Of a DNA stretch of 64,000 bases, positions 8,178 to 15,785 are shown one piece after another; the stretch's first letter is position 1; every line of letters begins with the position of its first letter. The position numbers and the translations under genes were made by a program. The DNA is from an uncultured Collinsella sp. (GTDB lineage Bacteria > Actinomycetota > Coriobacteriia > Coriobacteriales > Coriobacteriaceae). The DNA is taken from contig UQKY01000003.1 in NCBI GenBank assembly GCA_900541785.1, positions 37,614 to 101,613 of the forward strand, in the 5' to 3' direction. The notes under the pieces were generated by a model. It saw nothing but the letters and a program-made list of their open reading frames with translations, was not told the origin of the DNA and ran no database searches.

Positions 8178-8873
8178 CTATTCGATGATGTAGCCGACGC
8201 CCCAGACGTTTTTGATAAAGCGTGGCTTTTGTGCGTCGTCGCCGATTTTTTCGCGCAAGTGGCGAATGTGCACCATCACCGTATTGTTGGAGCCGGGCAT
8301 AAAATCCTCGCTCCACACCGCGCGGAACAGGTCCTCCACGGCCACCACGCTGCCGCGATGCTCGACCAGATACAGCAAGATTGAATACTCGGTGGGTGTG
8401 AGGCGTACCGGTGCACCGTCCACCGTCACGGAACGAGCGTCGCGGTTGATCTCCAAGCCGTCGAGCTGAATGGTCGGCGACTCGGCCGCCTGTGCACGGC
8501 TACCGTAGCTGGTGTAGCGGCGAAGCTGAGCGTGCACGCGCGCGATGAGCTCCAGCGGACGGAACGGCTTAACCACGTAATCGTCCGCGCCAAGCGAAAG
8601 GCCCCCGATCTTGTCTTGCTGGGCATCGCGCGCCGTCAGCATGATCACGGGATAGGTATGGCTGGAACGGATCGTACGCAGCAGCTCAAACCCATCGATA
8701 TCGGGCAGCATGACATCTAGCAGCGCCAAATCGAACTCCTGCTCCAAAATCGCCTTGGCAGCATCGGCCCCGCTATAGGCAATCTGGACATCAAAGCCCT
8801 CTTTTGTAAGGTAGATGCCAACCAAGTCGGCGATGGCCTTTTCGTCATCAACTACCAGTATGCGCTCGTTCAT
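8178..8873 (-). CDS. OmpR-family response regulator, VanR-like
   Basis: Response regulator of 231 residues: receiver with Asp53 in LLDVMLPD, Thr80 and Lys102 (VKPFRPLE), and a winged-helix output domain with LTPTEYSILLYLVE and NNTVMVHIRHLREKIGD, which closely resembles VanR proteins, as does the terminal KNVWGVGYIIE. Start ATG 8871-8873 with GAGGAG. It heads a two-gene operon with the VanS-like kinase and is transcribed away from the D,D-carboxypeptidase gene, about 200 bases from that gene's start. The context suggests control of peptidoglycan stem-peptide trimming, perhaps of that very gene; this is inference. Confidence 0.9.
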   Translation of the reverse strand: MNERILVVDDEKAIADLVGIYLTKEGFDVQIAYSGADAAKAILEQEFDLALLDVMLPDIDGFELLRTIRSSHTYPVIMLTARDAQQDKIGGLSLGADDYVVKPFRPLELIARVHAQLRRYTSYGSRAQAAESPTIQLDGLEINRDARSVTVDGAPVRLTPTEYSILLYLVEHRGSVVAVEDLFRAVWSEDFMPGSNNTVMVHIRHLREKIGDDAQKPRFIKNVWGVGYIIE

Positions 8874-9025
8874 GCGTGCTCCTCTCGCGCTCCATTATGC
8901 CTGAGGCGACGCACGCCACACACAACAAGCGTGGGTGATTAAGTCGGTCTTAAGCACCCTTGTGCCCGTTCGAACGCGGATGTGGGCCACGCACGCACGC
9001 GATGATCGCCGACGCCGGCAAACGA

Positions 9026-9031
9026 TATACT
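9026..9031 (+). promoter_or_regulatory. Candidate -10 box (TATACT) for the D,D-carboxypeptidase gene
   Basis: TATACT lies about 40 bases before the preferred GTG start. The position 17 bases upstream reads TGATCG, a poor -35, which would fit an activator-dependent promoter such as one driven by the divergent VanR-like regulator. If real, it rules out the upstream in-frame ATG at 9002 and TTG at 8960 as starts. Confidence 0.45.
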
Positions 9032-9070
9032 CTAGTTTCAGAAGAGACCATCCCGTCGAAAGCGAAATCT

Positions 9071-10411
9071 GTGAAGTCCCTCACCTCTTTTGCAAAGCGC
9101 TCAGCCCAGCTTGCCGCCGGCTTTGTCTGCGCTATCGCCCTTGCCGCTGGCGCGCCCACCGTCGCCGGCGCCCAAGTGCTCACGACCGACAATGTTTGCG
9201 GCAAAACCGCCGATGCGCGCGGCATCACGGCCGAAAACCTGCCCGATATCGATGCGACCAATGCCCTCGTCATGGGCAAAGACGGTACCGTCTACTATGG
9301 GCGCGGCGCCGATGAGCAGGTCAAAATCGCCTCGATCACCAAGGTCATGACCGCAATCCTAACCGTCGAGAATTGCAAGATGGACGAGAAGGTCACGGTG
9401 AGCAACGCCGCAGCCACCGTGGGTAATTCGACCGCCGGCTTGCTCGAAGGCGACGAGCTTACCGTGGAGCAGGCACTACGCGGTCTGATGATTCCCTCGG
9501 GCAACGACGCCGCCATCGTGCTCGCCGAATATGTGGGCAAGAAGATCGACCCCAAGACCAAAGACGCCGAGGCCACATTTGTGAAGGCCATGAACGAGCG
9601 CGCTAAGAAGCTCGGCTGTACCGGTACGCTTTTTGAAAACCCGCATGGTCTGGACTTTGATGAGTGGGCTGGCAATATGCACTCAACCGCACACGACGTA
9701 GCGCTGATGATGCAGGAGGCCATGAAAAACGACACGATCCGCGAGGTCGTAGCGAGCGAGGATTCCTGGATCGAGGTCACGGGCGCCGACGGCACCGACC
9801 ATTCGCATTCCATGGACACGCATAACTATTTGCTGGGCCAAGATGGCAACATCGGCGGCAAGACCGGCACCACCGACGACGCGGGCTATTGCTTTACGAG
9901 CGCCTACAACCGCGACGGCGACGAGATCTACACCGTTATTTTGAACTCCACCACCACCGATCAGCGCTTTACCGATACCGCCACCCTTGCCAACTGGTAC
10001 TACGGTCACGAGGTGACGGTCGCAATCGCCAACACGCAAGAAAAGACCGCCAACGGCAACCCGCTTATGGCGCGCATTAGTCAAACCGACTGGACGGATA
10101 AGACAATCGACGCCACGCTCGCCGATCCCACGGCGCAAGCGACCGTGTTTTCCCTTGCCGGCGAGGTGACCGAAAAGGTTAGCTACGACGATCTTTCGGG
10201 CACGGTGCATGTGGGCGACAAGGTGGGCAGCGTTACACTCAAGCAGGACGGCACCAAGATCGCCGTCATGGACCTGGTTGCCGACGAGGAAGGCGCAGGG
10301 CCGAATCCCATTGAATGGCTGCTCGTGAAGCTCGATCGCTTGGGCCGCCGCATCGACAACCGCCCGCTCACAGCCGAGAGCGAGACCGTAGCCAAGGCGC
10401 CCAAGGCGTAG
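9071..10411 (+). CDS. D-alanyl-D-alanine carboxypeptidase, peptidase S11 (PBP5 family)
   Basis: Exported low-molecular-weight penicillin-binding protein that removes the terminal D-Ala of peptidoglycan stem peptides. The SITK tetrad (Ser88, Lys91), SGN (143-145) and KTGTT (264-268) motifs are all present; GTLFENPHGLD is typical of S11. From GTG 9071 the protein has a signal peptide (positive VKSLTSFAKR, then a hydrophobic run to AGA about residue 34). Upstream in-frame ATG 9002 is possible but would lengthen the leader awkwardly and lies before a likely -10. After the catalytic domain comes a beta-rich domain and a tail of about 45 residues without a clear TM anchor. It diverges from the VanRS-like operon. 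Confidence 0.88.
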   Translation: MKSLTSFAKRSAQLAAGFVCAIALAAGAPTVAGAQVLTTDNVCGKTADARGITAENLPDIDATNALVMGKDGTVYYGRGADEQVKIASITKVMTAILTVENCKMDEKVTVSNAAATVGNSTAGLLEGDELTVEQALRGLMIPSGNDAAIVLAEYVGKKIDPKTKDAEATFVKAMNERAKKLGCTGTLFENPHGLDFDEWAGNMHSTAHDVALMMQEAMKNDTIREVVASEDSWIEVTGADGTDHSHSMDTHNYLLGQDGNIGGKTGTTDDAGYCFTSAYNRDGDEIYTVILNSTTTDQRFTDTATLANWYYGHEVTVAIANTQEKTANGNPLMARISQTDWTDKTIDATLADPTAQATVFSLAGEVTEKVSYDDLSGTVHVGDKVGSVTLKQDGTKIAVMDLVADEEGAGPNPIEWLLVKLDRLGRRIDNRPLTAESETVAKAPKA

Positions 10412-10466
10412 GGCCGGAGCGATATCACATCGAACCAAATGAGGCGTCCAACGGGGCGCCTCAATT

Positions 10467-10502
10467 TTGAGGGTTCGAATCCCCAGCCTCCTTTCTCCGC
10501 AC
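10467..10502 (+). repeat. Inverted tRNA-Ser tail fragment beyond the tRNA terminator
   Basis: Contains GGGTTCGAATCCCCAGC and, eight bases on, TCTCCGC. These are the T-arm and acceptor 3' strand of the neighbouring tRNA-Ser, but on the opposite strand and separated from it by the terminator. It is preceded by GCGCCTC-N6-GAG. The T-stem no longer pairs fully, so it is not a working tRNA. Confidence 0.6.
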
Positions 10503-10530
10503 AAAAAAGGGCCCCAAATGGGACCCTTCT
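10503..10530 (-). terminator. Terminator of tRNA-Ser(GCT)
   Basis: Minus strand stem AAGGGTCCC / GGGGCCCTT with a four-base loop and six T residues, directly after the tRNA 3' end. Confidence 0.8.
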
Positions 10531-10542
10531 TCAAATTCGTAC

Positions 10543-10633
10543 TGGCGGAGAGCTGGGGATTCGAACCCCAGATGCCCTTTTGGGGCATACTCGCTTAGCA
10601 GGCGAGCACCTTCGGCCTCTCGGTCAGCTCTCC
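10543..10633 (-). tRNA. tRNA-Ser (anticodon GCT)
   Basis: Ninety-one bases including encoded CCA. Acceptor stem GGAGAGC/GCTCTCC, discriminator G, anticodon loop CTGCTAA (anticodon GCT) on a CTCGC stem, a long class II variable arm ATGCCCC...GGGGCAT-like, and T-arm GGGGTTCGAATCCCC. Decodes AGC and AGU. Confidence 0.97.
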
Positions 10634-10647
10634 GTAACAGCCGTTCT

Positions 10648-10676
10648 ATAGTAACCAAACAGCCAAGGATGGGCAA
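10648..10676 (-). promoter_or_regulatory. Promoter of tRNA-Ser
   Basis: Minus strand TTGCCC (10671-10676), 17-base spacer, TACTAT (10648-10653), ending about 14 bases before the tRNA 5' end. Four other tRNA genes in the window have promoters of the same form. Confidence 0.75.
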
Positions 10677-10725
10677 GAGGAAATTTTCTAATTGCCTAGC
10701 ATCCTTTCCTCATTGGAAGCTTCGC

Positions 10726-13167
10726 CTACCCCAGCGAGCGGTTGAGGGAGCCGAGCTCGTCGTTGCCCATGGTGCGCCACATTTGGAAGATGCAACCGCG
10801 TGCCAGGAAAAAGAAGCCGTTGTCGACCAGTTGAACAGCGGCATCTGCCAGCTGATTCGTCACGGCGGACACTGGCGGCAGCTCGAGTCCAGCCTTGCGA
10901 ATGGTCTCGACCGCTTCCTCGAACGTCGGAGGCTCGCTGACGCCCATCTCGTTCATAAGGCCCTGCATTTCTTCCAGCGCGCTGCTGCCCGACTCCTCGC
11001 CACGTGGCACCAGACGGTAACAAGCCAGCGCAAGGTCGAGCTGATCGCAATTCCAATAGGCAAACGCCAGGCGATAGAACAGGTAGCCGATTGCAGAGCG
11101 ATCGCTGGCAATACGTAGGCCGTGGCGCGCCACCTCGATAATCTCGTCAAAGCGCTCCAGACGCGCAAGAACGTTGATGAGCGCAAAGTGCGATTGCATG
11201 GACGAGCGCGCCAGATCGTAAAGATGGCGCACCTCGGGCAGCGCTCGTTCAAAGTCCTCTTGCTCGACGTAAAAGCTGCAGATCTCGTGTTGGGCAAAGT
11301 ACAGCGCATCGGGCGCACGAAGGATTCGCACAGAGCGGTCTTCTTCCAACACCGGTAGCACCATGCGCACCAGCTGGTTATCGCAAAACTGCGTTTGAAC
11401 CGGGCCCGTCGCCAAAAGCTCGGCAACGGCGCACTTAGCCTCCAACTCCTCAACAAGACGGGAAAAGCCTTCAAAAGCACCTGTACGGTCGACTTTTGCC
11501 TGCTCGCGCAATTCAACAACACGGGCCACGTATGGGTCGTCGTCCTCTTCCATGACCTCCAACTCGTCAGCCGTATCGGCAAGCAGCAAATCGCGCAGCG
11601 CCGGCGGAAGCGTGCGATGGTCATCACGCGGACGAGCATGAACCTCCGCAGGTTCAATCGTCTCCGGAGCAGTTGACTCATACGCCTCAAGTACACGCTT
11701 GCACGGCATATCGTCCATGTCCATGCTCTCAAGATCCTTGGCGACAGGCACGCAATCGGCCAGATAGGCCGCGCGCCCAAAGAAATACGTTGCGACAACG
11801 CGCTCGCCCTGCTCACTGTCGGGAGCAGCAATCTGCACATAGCAGCGCGTGATGCAGGTGCCCGCGGCAAAACACGCTGCCGCAAGCGTGAGTGCCACGC
11901 GCGCATCGTGCTCCGCGGCCCAGATCGCGCGCGTGTCCTCGTCCAGCTCGCGCCAGGCGTCATCCTGAGCGTCGTATTCACGTTGCGGCATGGCATCAAC
12001 GACAGACTGCCCAAACCGAACGAGCATAATCCCCTCGGCAACGTTTGCCCGATAGGTATAGTCGAGCCGCGTGACCACGTTGAGCGCCTCAACGATTCGC
12101 GCAAAACGGGTGCGCACGTCCCACTCGCCGCCCGGCTGGCAAGCCACCGTACCCGGCTTGCCCCACGGGTTATCGCTCGAAGCCGTATCGAGCAGTCGGG
12201 GAACATCGTTGGTCGTCTTGGCGATATGCCACGCATCAAAGAGCGCGCAGCCCTCAAGGCTCGGCGAGGATGCCGCAGGGACCAATCCGGCCCCGATGCG
12301 CTCAAGGATGCCGGAGAGGCGGTTGAGACGGCACTCGATGGCAAGCAGCATGTCAATCTCGTCCTGGTCCAACAGGCTACGATCAAAATTGAGATAGAAA
12401 ATCTTTGAGCGATCAATGCGAGCCAGGCTCATCTCGGACTTGGCAGCGATGGTGCGCAGGCGGGGCAAGTCAATTTCGCTCATAAGGGCGGCCGCATAAC
12501 GCTCGATACCGCTCGGATTCTCGGCATGGTCAACGCGGTAGAGCAGCGTCTCGATAGCATCGGGGAGCGGTGCCGTGTTAAAGCCCAAAAACACCTCGAC
12601 CGGCTCGGGCAACTTTACGAGCTTGATCTTGTCGACAACGTTTTGCATACCCTCGTCGAGTCCGCCGGCGTCCGCCGTGTTCACAATAGCGCTTTCGGAG
12701 TTGGCAAATATCACGTAGCGCAAGAACATCGAGGCCATGAACTCGCCGTAAGGAAGGGCGCGGGTCGAATTCCATGTCTCGTGGTCGGACTGCTCGCGCA
12801 TGGGGCCTTCGGGAGAGCCGGCAGTTTGCGCACACGCGCGCATTGCACCGTTGGCTTCCCTTACCATAATCTCACCAATACTGGAATCCGACTCGTCAAG
12901 GACCAGTTCCATGTCGGGATCGTTGGGCAGCGGAGCCTCGCTGACGGGGCGGTCCACCTTGTACACCTCACCCGAAACGCTTACGTAGCCCAAAAGCGAC
13001 ACATGACTTTTGCCAACGAATTCGACGACATAACAAGATTCAAGCTGATCCTCGCCAAAGAGTTTCCAGACCACGCCATATGAGCGTCCCGCAGGCTGCT
13101 CGGGCATCGCCGGAAAGCGCTTCTTGGGATCGAGAAACCTGAGCTTGTATGTCGGACGCTCTGCCAC
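10726..13167 (-). CDS. Large uncharacterised protein with C-terminal TPR-like repeats
   Basis: An 813-residue protein I do not recognise as a named family. It begins at GTG 13165-13167 with AGGGTGA before it. The first 110 residues are beta-rich (TYKLRFLDPKKRFPAM...), the middle is acidic and mixed, and from about residue 640 on helical repeats resembling TPRs occur (for instance FALINVLARLERFDEIIEVA and LFYRLAFAYWNCDQLDLALA). No signal peptide or TM helix is evident, so it is probably cytosolic. It stands alone between tRNA-Ser and tRNA-Arg. TPR-like repeats suggest a protein-protein scaffold; the catalytic or binding role is unknown. Confidence 0.8.
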   Translation of the reverse strand: MAERPTYKLRFLDPKKRFPAMPEQPAGRSYGVVWKLFGEDQLESCYVVEFVGKSHVSLLGYVSVSGEVYKVDRPVSEAPLPNDPDMELVLDESDSSIGEIMVREANGAMRACAQTAGSPEGPMREQSDHETWNSTRALPYGEFMASMFLRYVIFANSESAIVNTADAGGLDEGMQNVVDKIKLVKLPEPVEVFLGFNTAPLPDAIETLLYRVDHAENPSGIERYAAALMSEIDLPRLRTIAAKSEMSLARIDRSKIFYLNFDRSLLDQDEIDMLLAIECRLNRLSGILERIGAGLVPAASSPSLEGCALFDAWHIAKTTNDVPRLLDTASSDNPWGKPGTVACQPGGEWDVRTRFARIVEALNVVTRLDYTYRANVAEGIMLVRFGQSVVDAMPQREYDAQDDAWRELDEDTRAIWAAEHDARVALTLAAACFAAGTCITRCYVQIAAPDSEQGERVVATYFFGRAAYLADCVPVAKDLESMDMDDMPCKRVLEAYESTAPETIEPAEVHARPRDDHRTLPPALRDLLLADTADELEVMEEDDDPYVARVVELREQAKVDRTGAFEGFSRLVEELEAKCAVAELLATGPVQTQFCDNQLVRMVLPVLEEDRSVRILRAPDALYFAQHEICSFYVEQEDFERALPEVRHLYDLARSSMQSHFALINVLARLERFDEIIEVARHGLRIASDRSAIGYLFYRLAFAYWNCDQLDLALACYRLVPRGEESGSSALEEMQGLMNEMGVSEPPTFEEAVETIRKAGLELPPVSAVTNQLADAAVQLVDNGFFFLARGCIFQMWRTMGNDELGSLNRSLG

Positions 13168-13275
13168 GAAGTATCACCCTGATCGGTCGCTTGAAGAAGG
13201 AGTGGTCGCGAATAAGTCGCGACATCTACTCGGAATCTTACACGAGTCGACAGGAAATCGTCCGCTTCACGCTCG

Positions 13276-13312
13276 CGCCTCGACCGAGGTTCGAATCCAT
13301 GCAGCGGCGACA
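13276..13312 (+). repeat. Inverted tRNA-Arg tail-like fragment beyond the tRNA terminator
   Basis: GCGCCTC-N4-GAGGTTCGAATCC followed by ATGCAGCGGCGACA resembles the 3' end of the neighbouring tRNA-Arg (AGGTTCGAATCC then ATACGCCGCACCA) but on the opposite strand, separated from it by the terminator. The T-stem is broken, so it is a relic or a separate element rather than a tRNA. Confidence 0.5.
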
Positions 13313-13343
13313 TAAAAGAAAAGCCCCCGTTGCCGGGAGCTTT
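13313..13343 (-). terminator. Terminator of tRNA-Arg(ACG)
   Basis: Minus strand stem AAGCTCCCG / CGGGGGCTT with GCAA loop followed by TTCTTTT. Confidence 0.75.
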
Positions 13344-13352
13344 AATCTCAAA

Positions 13353-13429
13353 TGGTGCGGCGTATAGGATTCGAACCTATGACGTTCTGATTCGTAGTCA
13401 GACCCTCTATCCAGCTGAGGTAACGCCGC
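13353..13429 (-). tRNA. tRNA-Arg (anticodon ACG)
   Basis: Seventy-seven bases including encoded CCA. Acceptor GCGGCGT/ACGCCGC, D-arm with AGCTGGATAGAG, anticodon loop CTACGAA on a GTCTGA/TCAGAAC stem giving ACG, T-arm ATAGGTTCGAATCCTAT. The wobble A would be deaminated by TadA to read CGU, CGC and CGA. Confidence 0.97.
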
Positions 13430-13440
13430 AGCGCAAGACA

Positions 13441-13470
13441 TATAAAACCACTTTAGCTTATTGGAGTCAA
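13441..13470 (-). promoter_or_regulatory. Promoter of tRNA-Arg
   Basis: Minus strand TTGACT (13465-13470), 18-base spacer, TTTATA (13441-13446), 11 bases before the tRNA. Confidence 0.65.
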
Positions 13471-13506
13471 GCACAATCTCAAACTTTTTTGTGGAACGCA
13501 GTTTTG

Positions 13507-13884
13507 TCATGCTGCTCCGCATATACCGCTGTTCCCCGTACGATCGATTGGCTTTTCGATCACGTCAAACTTGGCATCAAGTTCCCTCAGGAGCGATCTC
13601 ACCCGCTGGGCACAATCATAATCGGCAAACGAGATGCTCAGCATGCGCGCGACCTGGTTGGAAGTCCCAACTCCGTAGAACTGCTCAAGCGCCACAAGCC
13701 CCTCGTGCGTCACAAAGGTCTCGACCACATGCGGCGACTCCTCAAAGCACCATTGTGTCAACGGACCCTCACTCGTCTGCCGCACCACCAAACCACCCAT
13801 ACCGGATGGCTCACACGTAACTAGTAGGTGCTCCCCACCTTCATCGCTCTCAAACAAAACCACCCGATCATCAAACAGCTCCAT
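13507..13884 (-). CDS. Small uncharacterised protein, 125 residues
   Basis: Soluble acidic protein starting MELFDDRVVLFESDEGGEHL with an AAAGGGG ribosome site at good spacing, which supports a real gene. No signal peptide, TM segment or recognisable catalytic motif. The sequence pattern (alternating strands, then helix LVALEQFYGV, then a strand-helix pair near the end) suggests a compact alpha/beta fold. It stands alone between tRNA-Arg and serS on the same strand. I do not recognise the family and propose no function. Confidence 0.65.
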   Translation of the reverse strand: MELFDDRVVLFESDEGGEHLLVTCEPSGMGGLVVRQTSEGPLTQWCFEESPHVVETFVTHEGLVALEQFYGVGTSNQVARMLSISFADYDCAQRVRSLLRELDAKFDVIEKPIDRTGNSGICGAA

Positions 13885-14007
13885 CGCGTCCCCTTTCTCT
13901 CGCTCTTATTTAGCAAAAGCATAGCAGGTAGATGGCTGTATACAGAACAGTTGTTCGTGTGTTTTCTATTGAGTTGTCCGCACGGCATGGTATGGACCTG
14001 CGCACGA

Positions 14008-14036
14008 AATAGGGCGCCCCCGAAGGAGCGCCCTTG
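14008..14036 (-). terminator. Terminator of serS
   Basis: Minus strand stem AGGGCGC / GCGCCCT just past the serS stop; the following ATTTCG is only weakly T-rich. Confidence 0.6.
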
Positions 14037-14057
14037 CATATCCCCTATGCAGCCAAC

Positions 14058-15341
14058 TTACGCGACCGGCTCGATCTTCTCGAGACCACCCATGTAAGGA
14101 CGCAGGACCTCGGGAATCGTGATGGTGCCGTCGGCGTTCTGGTAGTTCTCCAGAATGGCGGCCATGGTGCGGCCGGCCGGCAGGCCGGAACCGTTGAGCG
14201 TGTGCAGGTAGCGCGAACCCTTGAAGTTCTCGGGGTCGCGGTACTTGATGTTGGCGCGGCGGGCCTGGAAGTCGCCGCAGTTGGAGCAGGAGCTGATCTC
14301 CTTGTAGGCGTTGTAGCTCGGCAGCCAGACCTCGACGTCGTAGGTCTGACGGGCAGAGAAGCCCAAGTCGCCGGTGCACAGGCTAATCACGCGATACGGA
14401 AGGCCCAGCTGCTGCAGCAGGTACTCGGCCTCGGCGGTCATGCTCTCGAGCTCCTCGTCGGACTCCTCCGGCTTAGCGAACTTGACCATCTCGACCTTGT
14501 CGAACTCGTGCTGACGGATGATGCCGCGGGTGTCGCGACCGGCGGAACCGGCCTCCTCGCGGAAGCAGGGGGTGAAGGCGGTGTAGCGGCGCGGCAGGGT
14601 GTCGGCGTCGAGGACCTCGCCGGCGTGCAGGTTGGTGAGCACGACCTCGGCGGTGGGGATCAGGAAGTTGTCGCCCGAGACGTGGTAGGCGTCGTCCTCG
14701 AACTTGGGCAGCTGACCCGTGCCAAACATGGTCTGACGCTTGACGACGATGGGCGGCCACCACTCCTTAAAACCACGGCTGGTGTGCGTATCGAGGAAGA
14801 AGTTGATGAGGGCGCGCTCCAGGCGGGCGCCGGCGCCACCGAGAACGGTAAAACGGCTGCCGGAGAGCTTGTTGCCGCGCTCGAAGTCGAGGATGTCCAG
14901 ATCGGTGCCCAGATCCCAATGCGGCTTAAAGTCGAAGTCGAACTCGCGCGGGGTGCCCCAACGACGGCGCTCAATATTCTCGTCCTCGTCCTTGCCGTAC
15001 GGCGTGGCCTCGCAAGGAATGTTGGGCAGGTGAGCCATGAAGTCGTACTGCTCCTGCTCGAGAGCAGTACGGCGCTCGGCCAGACCGTCAATCTTCTCGT
15101 TGACGGCGCGCACGGCCTCCTTGGCGGCCTCGGCCTCGTCCTTCTTGCTCTCCTTCATCAGGGCGCCGATCTTCTTGGACTCGGCGTTGCGCGTAGCCTG
15201 GAGCTCCTCGACCTCGGTGATGACGGCACGGCGCTCGTCGTCGAGCTCAAAGAACTTCTCGCGATCCCAAGACGTCTGGCGGTTAGCCATGGCGACATCG
15301 ATGGCATCGGGGTTCTCGCGAACAAACTTGATATCAAGCAT
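14058..15341 (-). CDS. serS: Seryl-tRNA synthetase
   Basis: Class II synthetase charging tRNA-Ser, 427 residues, the normal length. It opens with MLDIKFVRENPDAID and the long antiparallel coiled-coil arm (about residues 30-105) that grips the long variable arm of tRNA-Ser. Motif 2 (TPCFREEAGSAGRDTRGIIR) and motif 3 (NGSGLPAGRTMAAILEN) of the catalytic core are visible, as is HQFDKVEM-like RQHEFDKVEMVKF. ATG 15339-15341 follows GGAGGATCTA; an upstream ATG at 15368 lacks a site. The window also encodes one of its substrates, tRNA-Ser(GCT). Confidence 0.97.
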   Translation of the reverse strand: MLDIKFVRENPDAIDVAMANRQTSWDREKFFELDDERRAVITEVEELQATRNAESKKIGALMKESKKDEAEAAKEAVRAVNEKIDGLAERRTALEQEQYDFMAHLPNIPCEATPYGKDEDENIERRRWGTPREFDFDFKPHWDLGTDLDILDFERGNKLSGSRFTVLGGAGARLERALINFFLDTHTSRGFKEWWPPIVVKRQTMFGTGQLPKFEDDAYHVSGDNFLIPTAEVVLTNLHAGEVLDADTLPRRYTAFTPCFREEAGSAGRDTRGIIRQHEFDKVEMVKFAKPEESDEELESMTAEAEYLLQQLGLPYRVISLCTGDLGFSARQTYDVEVWLPSYNAYKEISSCSNCGDFQARRANIKYRDPENFKGSRYLHTLNGSGLPAGRTMAAILENYQNADGTITIPEVLRPYMGGLEKIEPVA

Positions 15342-15381
15342 TAGATCCTCCGGCGATATACATTCCATTTAGGTTGCAACC

Positions 15382-15408
15382 TTGTACATGTATGGGCAAG
15401 TATATACT
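15382..15408 (+). promoter_or_regulatory. Possible promoter for the 57-residue membrane protein gene
   Basis: TTGTAC (15382-15387), 15-base spacer, TATACT (15403-15408), about 45 bases before the start codon. The spacing is short, so only the -10 box is convincing. It is divergent from serS. Confidence 0.4.
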
Positions 15409-15452
15409 TATGAGCGTTTACGACCCAACTCAACTACGCAAGAAGGCACCCA

Positions 15453-15626
15453 ATGGACGCAGTTTTTTCCTTTTTGTTTGGCACCCGCACCGGTTTTGCC
15501 ATCCTTTTCGCCGGCGGCATCCTGTTATTTGCGATTCTTGCCTTTGTAATGGAGAAGCGTACCCATAAGATGTACGTCGACCGCGGACCCAAGTCCGAGG
15601 ATGAGGAAGACAGCTTCTGGGACTAA
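15453..15626 (+). CDS. 57-residue single-pass membrane protein
   Basis: A small gene easily missed. ATG 15453-15455 is preceded by AGAAGG at seven bases. The product starts MDAVFSFLFGTRTGF, continues with one hydrophobic helix at about residues 14-33 (FAILFAGGILLFAILAFVME) and ends in a charged cytoplasmic tail rich in Asp and Glu, closing EDEEDSFWD. A -10 box lies upstream and a very strong hairpin lies 55 bases downstream, so it looks like a complete monocistronic unit divergent from serS. Topology is probably N-out, C-in by the positive-inside rule (EKRTHK after the helix). Function unknown. Confidence 0.7.
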   Translation: MDAVFSFLFGTRTGFAILFAGGILLFAILAFVMEKRTHKMYVDRGPKSEDEEDSFWD

Positions 15627-15785
15627 CCTGCCAAAAAGGGACAGGTTTATTTTGGTCTGTTTTATCTGGGCAAACGCAAGCGCCCCGCAACTGGAATTGA
15701 GCCAGTTGCGGGGCGCTTTTCGCTAAAAGGACAAAACCGCAGAAAACACCTGCCAAAAATAAACCCGTCCTTTTTTTGGTCGGTT
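15627..15785. repeat. Strong bidirectional terminator nested inside a longer imperfect inverted repeat
   Basis: A perfect 16-base stem, AGCGCCCCGCAACTGG (15680-15695) with CCAGTTGCGGGGCGCT (15703-15718) and T runs on both strands, can terminate both the membrane-protein gene and proC. It is flanked by CCAAAAAGGGACAGG with TTTATTTTGG (from about 15631) and its inverted near-copy up to 15780, giving an outer inverted repeat of about 26 bases. The outer arms resemble dispersed REP-type palindromes. Confidence 0.7.

Noticed and set aside
6914..10411. Vancomycin-resistance operon
   Set aside because: Only VanRS-like regulators and an ordinary S11 carboxypeptidase are present; no D-Ala-D-Lac or D-Ala-D-Ser ligase, VanH or VanX gene in the window.
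15374..15568. 64-codon plus-strand open frame just before and overlapping the small membrane protein gene
   Set aside because: It has no ribosome site and is rich in His, Arg and Cys; the shifted frame beginning at 15453 has a proper site and a membrane-protein profile.
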